Part shown: piece after piece, positions 58,864 to 64,000 of the stretch
Layout of the letters: the number at the start of each line of letters is the position of its first letter
Position numbering within the stretch: position 1 is the stretch's first letter
NCBI RefSeq assembly: GCF_030445035.2
Contig: NC_080689.1
Coordinates: 25,821,278 to 25,885,277 of the forward strand
DNA from: Dasypus novemcinctus
Lineage: Eukaryota; Chordata; Mammalia; Cingulata; Dasypodidae
Direction: 5' to 3'
Length of the DNA: 64,000 nucleotides
Notes under the pieces: model-generated
Seen by the model: only the letters and a program-made list of their open reading frames with translations
Databases searched by the model: none
Told to the model about the DNA's origin: nothing
Translations under genes and position numbers: made by a program

Positions 58864-60517
58864 TAAAAAACCAATCAATTTTATCGATAGATATTAGCAA
58901 AGCATACAATCCACCCAAAATGTACAATCAGTGGTATCTGGTATAATCATACAGTTGTGCATTCATCAGTTCAATATTATTAGAGCATTTTCATTATTTC
59001 AATAATAATAAATAGACAAGAAAATTCTTCACCTCTCACTCTCTCTATGCTTCCCCTGCTGTACACAGCTGCTATTTCTAGCTATTCTTGAACATTTATT
59101 TGTTTGTTTGTTTGTTTGTTTATTAAGAAGTTTTATTGAGATATATTTACATACCATAAGATCTATCCTAAGTATATAATCAATGGCTATTAGTAAATTC
59201 ACAATGTTGTTCATTCATCACCACAAAAAATTTTAGAACAATTACTCCAAAAAGAAAAACTCCACACCCCTCAGCAGTCCTTCCCCAGCCATACATAACT
59301 ACTAATTTTATTTTTATATATTGATTTATATTTACATTTTATATAAATGGAATCCATACAAAATATAGTCCTTTGTGTCTGGTTTCTTTCACTTAGCATA
59401 ATGGTCTTTTTGGTCTGATATTAACATCTCATATTATTAAAATATATTTGCTCAGTTTGGAAAGCTGGTCCTATATATGCAATTTTAACCATATTCATAT
59501 TTTATATGCGGTTTTACTATGCTCTACGGTCCCATGTTACATTTTTTAGCTTTTATTTTAGTAATATACATGACATGACCTTAGACTTTCCCTTTAAACC
59601 CCTTTCATACCCACATAACAGTACTGCTAGTTACTAACATTATTTTGGTTTTTACCCTTTCTATTCATTTCCAAGGATTAACAAACTTTTTTTTACCAGT
59701 TCTGCACAAGTTAACCCTCCGCTTTCCATTCTCTAATCTCATTCTATTTTCTTGTGACCCATATTCAAGTTAACTCCATGAGATTGCACAATATATTTAG
59801 TTCACAGTAGCACAATCACACAGTATTTGTCTTTTTGTGTCTGGCTTGATTCACTCAACACAATGTCCTCCAGGTTCATCCATGCTGCTATATACTTTAC
59901 GACTTCATTTCTTCTCACAGCTGCATAATATTACACCTTTTGAATATACCAAAGTTTGTTTATCCATTCACTGGTTGATGGATACCTAGGTTGTTTCCAA
60001 CTTTTGGCAATCATGAATAATGCCACTATGAACATCAGTGTGAAGAGGTCTGTCCATGTCACTGTTCTCAGTTCTGGGTATATACCAGTAGTGGTATTGC
60101 CAGGTCATGTGGCAAACCTCTATTCAGCTTCTTTAGGAACTGCAAAACTGTCCTCCACAGGGGTTATACTAGTCTACATTCTCACTAACAGTGACTATGT
60201 GTTCCTATCTCTCCACATCCTCTCCAACACTTGTAGTTTTCCAACTTTTTAACAGTGGCCATTTTAATAGGTGTGAAATGATATCTCATTGTACATTTGA
60301 CGTGCATTTCCTCAATCACTAATGAAGTGAACATTTATTCATGTGTTTTTTTGACATTTGTATTTCTTCTTTGAACAAATTTCTATTCAATTCTTTTGCC
60401 CATTTTTTAACTAGGTCATTTGTCTTTTTATTTTTGAGTTGTAGCATCTTTTTATATATCATGGATATTAAACCCTTTTCAAATACATGATTTCCAAATA
60501 TTTTCTCCCATTGATGA
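58864..60517 (-). mobile_element. 5'-truncated L1, minus strand
   Basis: 1.65 kb flanked by the 12-bp duplication TGACCAACTTTT (58852-58863 and 60518-60529). The reverse strand carries ORF2 C-terminal sequence (59.8-60.5 kb) and two successive 3' UTR modules separated by a (TTTG)n run at 59098-59121. It is the same orientation as ATL2. Confidence 0.88.
59098..59121. repeat. (TTTG)n simple repeat
   Basis: About six TTTG units between the two 3' UTR modules of the minus-strand L1. Confidence 0.9.
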
Positions 60518-62399
60518 TGACCAACTTTTAACTAAGGATCACTGGCTAATTAGCTGAGTTGATAACCCAGTTAACAATCTGGAGTTGTGCTTTTTAGCAC
60601 AAATATGCACTCTGCTCTTTGCATTATACAAATTTCCTTCAAATTTTGAAACTTTTTGCTTTAATTTTGAAATTAGAAAAAGTAATTCACCAAATGTCAA
60701 ATTTTAAAAAGTGAGAAAAATTATCACTCTAGAAATAAGCATGACATTTTAAGTCCACAGAAGCCAGGAATAAAGGAGCATGGATATCTTCCATTTTTCA
60801 AACTATCATATTCAACAATGCAGAGTTGTGAAGGACGAAGAAACACAACTGATCTCCAGGTCAGTACAATTACCAGTAATTTTTGTTATATGTGACAGGA
60901 TGATTAATGATGTGGGAAACATGACAGAATGAATATATCAGTAAATGAAGGAAATCCATTGAACTCTGAACCAAAGTAATGATTTTCTTAGAAGCACTGT
61001 GTAATCTTCAAAATGCTTAAAAACTGGACAAGTGAGATATCAATGGAATAGGTTTTTAGCTCAAATGATGGTTTGTGAGGTTTAAGAAGAAGACTGGCAT
61101 TAAAATTCAGTAGAACATTTAAGTGCCATTTTCCATAAAGTTAACTATAAGTTAAGAAAGAATTATGATTTGAGATCACCATCAACAAAACAGTTTTTTG
61201 GAATGTGAATATATTCACAAAGCTACAGTGCCAAGAAAAAAAGAGCAATAACACCTGGTTCCAAAGCAAACTACACTGAATTGTTAGGATATCACTCAAA
61301 GGAAATCAGCAACAAAACACTTTCAAAGTGGAAGAAGCAAGGGATCACCAAAGAAACATACTTCTCCTCCAACATTTACTATCCAAGTTTTAGAGAATCA
61401 ACAAGGAAAATATGAATCAAAAGACAATAATTTTGGAAATAAATGTAAGGCCTTTGGAATGATATAAACTTCCTTTCACCAAGGAAAAGCAGTATCCTTA
61501 CTTTCCAAGCTTTATTTTGCACTTATAAGAATAAGAATTCTAAGCATTGTCCCAACCAATTAATTCAGCCAATCTGACAAGAGAAAAATACCTAAAAACA
61601 CTGTACTGATATTAAACAAAATCATTATTAAAACAGTATAATTTATTATCTGCTTTCTGTTCTTAATAAAGATCTGTAAAATGTGTTCAATTTTCTTTTC
61701 ATCTATCTTTCGATCAAATATGACTTTATGGAACATAATAATAATTTCCTTGAACAGAATCCCAATTAGTAATAATGCACTTTTAAGAACTAATGATGTG
61801 ACTTAAGACTATTACCTAGAACCAATTAAGTAATAAGGTTTGAGGTACTCCATAAATAGAGCCCAGGTAGTCTTCATTCCCTAGAAATGGGGACTTCAAG
61901 AAGGCAGCAATGCACAATAGCTATTAAACTACTTGGTGACAGCTGATGGGGTCAATTAAAATGAACAGCTCAATCTCTAACCCTAACCACACCTGGATCA
62001 ATCTTAAATTCACAAAGAAATGATCAGATATTTTGTGGTTCCTGATGTAATGTACCAGGAAGGATAAAATACCACCTATGATATACTTATAGAGGAAAAA
62101 TTTTTAAATGCTTAAATCTGATCAAGCCTCTAGATCTAATCACAAGGGAGAAAATACAGGAAAGAGAAACATGTTAAATACCACCACAGAGACGCAGTCA
62201 GCAAAATCCTGAACGTGGGAAATTCTATTGGGAAAACAAATCAGTTTCTAGAACAAATAAACTGCAACAACCAACGGGGGAGTGGGGAAGAGAACCTCAA
62301 GCAAAGAGACTTACTTAAGGGACATATTAACCATGTAATGTGTGGACCTTATTCAAGCAAATCAACTAAGAAATATTTGAAACAATCAGGAAAATTTGA

Positions 62400-62640
62400 A
62401 CTCTGGTATCTGGTACTAAGGAATTATTTTCTAGTATGATGAAAGTACTGTGGTTACGCTAAAACATTCATAAAGATCTGCTATTTGCTGAAAAATAATA
62501 TGGTACGAGGCTGACTAGGGGAGCAGATGAAACAACGTGGCCATATGTTGATAACTGTTGTATGTGGATTACATAAGGGGTTCCTTATGTTTGTTCTTTT
62601 CACTTTTGTGTACATAATTGAAAATTTTCATAATAAATAG
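62400..62640 (+). repeat. ancient dispersed repeat tail
   Basis: Ends CATAATTGAAAATTTTCATA followed by ATAAATAG and a T/A run. It contains the GTTGATAACTGTTGTATGTG phrase common to many copies of an old mammalian repeat. Same group as 7085-7260 and 32160-32335. Not named. Confidence 0.45.
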
Positions 62641-62999
62641 TGTTTTTTTAAAATGGTGATGCAAATAAAAGGTTTGTTGGAGGATGAAGTAGATTTAGAT
62701 ACAAAAGATGGAGACACAAGCCAGAGGCAAGAGTTTCATCTCTCAAATATGTTTCTCAACCTTTTTCTATTTACATATTTTAGCGGCTGGGAGGAGCAGA
62801 AGGGTGCCATGGATGACCCCCTCCCAAAAAAATATTTTCAAAATACACAAGGTTGGTGATTCTAAAATTCTCTCCCCACCACACCATTCCATTCAACCCA
62901 TTCCCCAGAAATAAAGTTCTAAACACACAACTATTGCCTTCTAAAATCTGGAAACCACAGTTCTACCACAAGAAATTTATTATGAATTGGCTGATTAAA

Positions 63000-64000
63000 A
63001 AATGGTACTCACTCTTTAGTAGGGAAAACTAAAAAGTATCAAGTTTAAAATAAAATCCATTAAAAACCTTACAAAGAAAACTCTAGGTCCAGATGGTTTC
63101 ACTGGTGAATACTACCATAAATATTGAAGGAAAAAGTGACACCAATTTTACAGAAACTTTTCAGGATACAAGAGAAGGGGATATTTCACAGTTCATTTTA
63201 TGAAGCCAGTATTATTACTCTGATATCAAGACCAGACAATGACATGAAAAAGTATTCAGCATCGCTACAAGTTAGGGAGATACAAATTAATACCACAATG
63301 AGATGTTATTAATGAGATACACTACACACATTGACCAGACTAGTTAAAATTAAAAAGACTGGGGAGCATATGTAGCTCTGTGGTTTCAGTGCCTGCTTCC
63401 CATCTACAAGGTCCCAGGATCAACCCCCAGTACCTCCTAAAAAATAAAAATTAAACATTAAAATTAATTTCAAATAATTTAAAAAAAAACTTCTTAACTG
63501 GCAAAAGAGTTGGTAGGGAGAAATTAGCACCTTGATATTTCTGGTGAGAAGATAAAATGATACAACCACTTTGAAAAACTTTTTGGCAATACCTTATTTT
63601 TAAGTTAAACTTACGCTTACTATACAACCCAGCAGCTGCAGTCCTAGATATTTAAAAGAGAAATTAAAAATACAACAAAAATACTTAAACATGCTAGTCC
63701 CTAAGAGTCACAAAAACAATTCAAACTATTTATACCAAATCGGTACAACAGACTACTGCTACTCAGCAATGAAAAGATACAAATTACTGACACACACCAC
63801 AGATAAAGGAGAAAGCATTATGCTAATTTAAAGAAGCCACACACAAAATATTATTCTGTATGATTCCATTTATATGAAATTCTAGAAAAAGCAGATAGAA
63901 AAGGAAGATCAGTACTTGTCAGAATGTGAAGTAAAGGATGAAAAGTCCACAAGGGAACTTTGTGAGATAATGGAAATGTTTTATATCATAATTATGGCAT
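63000..64000 (+). mobile_element. internally deleted L1 fragment, runs off window
   Basis: RT-domain phrase GATGGTTTCACTGGTGAATA at about 63094, then a jump (near 63250) to the C-terminal region and 3' UTR phrases. A short SINE at about 63361-63492 interrupts it. Confidence 0.75.
63361..63492 (+). mobile_element. short tRNA-type DAS SINE
   Basis: Head GGGGAGCATATGTAGCTCTG, box-B region ATCAACCCCCAGTACCTCCT, then an A-rich tail. It is the same type as the pair near 12.5 kb. Confidence 0.8.

Larger units (their letters stand above)
53625..64000 (-). other. ATL2: ATL2 intron 1 (partial)
   Basis: The window ends within this intron. 53.6-55.1 kb: nothing recognised. It holds a MIR (about 55145-55350), L2 (about 55430-56700), 56.7-58.85 kb AT-rich with nothing recognised, a minus-strand L1 (58864-60517), about 2 kb of unremarkable sequence, an ancient repeat tail (about 62400-62640) and an L1 fragment with a SINE (about 63000-64000). 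No CpG island or first exon is visible. Confidence 0.8.

Noticed and set aside
61978..61994. Telomere-like CTAACCCTAACC
   Set aside because: Only about two units; too short to call an interstitial telomeric repeat.
1..64000. A new defence or mobile gene system, CRISPR array or operon
   Set aside because: No regular spaced direct repeats, no clustered intact ORFs and no prokaryotic signals; the sequence is a mammalian gene with transposon-rich introns.

Overview
This is a mammalian nuclear genome window, most probably from a xenarthran (armadillo lineage). Two things show this. One multi-exon gene on the minus strand is unmistakably atlastin-2 (ATL2). The intergenic and intronic DNA also carries many copies of the tRNA-derived DAS-type SINE typical of Xenarthra, along with mammalian MIR, L2, L1 and hAT relics. 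There is no operon structure, CRISPR array or bacterial feature.

Layout. Positions 1-16.9 kb are intergenic DNA downstream of ATL2. They contain an L1 3' end, a collapsed class-I endogenous retrovirus remnant with its 3' LTR, a retroposed LTR-terminated transcript with perfect target-site duplications, an ancient non-coding repeat split by a SINE, and an hAT-type DNA transposon that holds two short SINEs and an RPL21 processed pseudogene. Positions 16.9-53.6 kb hold ATL2: 3' UTR, exon 13 (stop at 18571-18573), two alternative 3' coding exons (19071-19178 and a 15-nt microexon at 19274-19288), then exons 12 to 2. Exon 2 starts at 53624. Exon 1, the promoter and its CpG island lie beyond 64000, so the gene is 5'-partial. 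Exons 2-13 are open, keep phase at every junction, have GT-AG borders, and encode 543 complete residues plus one split glycine codon. With the roughly 40 residues of exon 1 this matches the 583-residue family length.

Intron 2 (21.9 kb) is dominated by two nested LINE-1 elements. An older near-full-length L1 (about 34.56 kb to 48.45 kb) was invaded in its 3' UTR by a second L1 (41302-48375), leaving a 15-bp duplication. The younger L1 has a 5' UTR built of about eight diverged repeats of roughly 110 bp, an internal reverse-transcriptase deletion, a SINE and a 313-bp retroposed transcript. Intron 1 (53.6-64 kb) contains MIR, L2 and two more L1 fragments.

Functionally the window encodes one product: the ER-membrane fusion GTPase atlastin-2. 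The sequence also shows an alternative C-terminus that ends in a dilysine (KKXX-type) tail, analogous to the ATL1 C-terminus. I found no unknown gene system. The most interesting signals are the alternative splicing architecture at the ATL2 3' end, a microsatellite fused to the exon 10 splice donor, and the nested retrotransposon structures. Exon coordinates were read directly from splice sites and reading frame. Repeat family names and edges are from recognition without a database and are approximate unless duplications are given.
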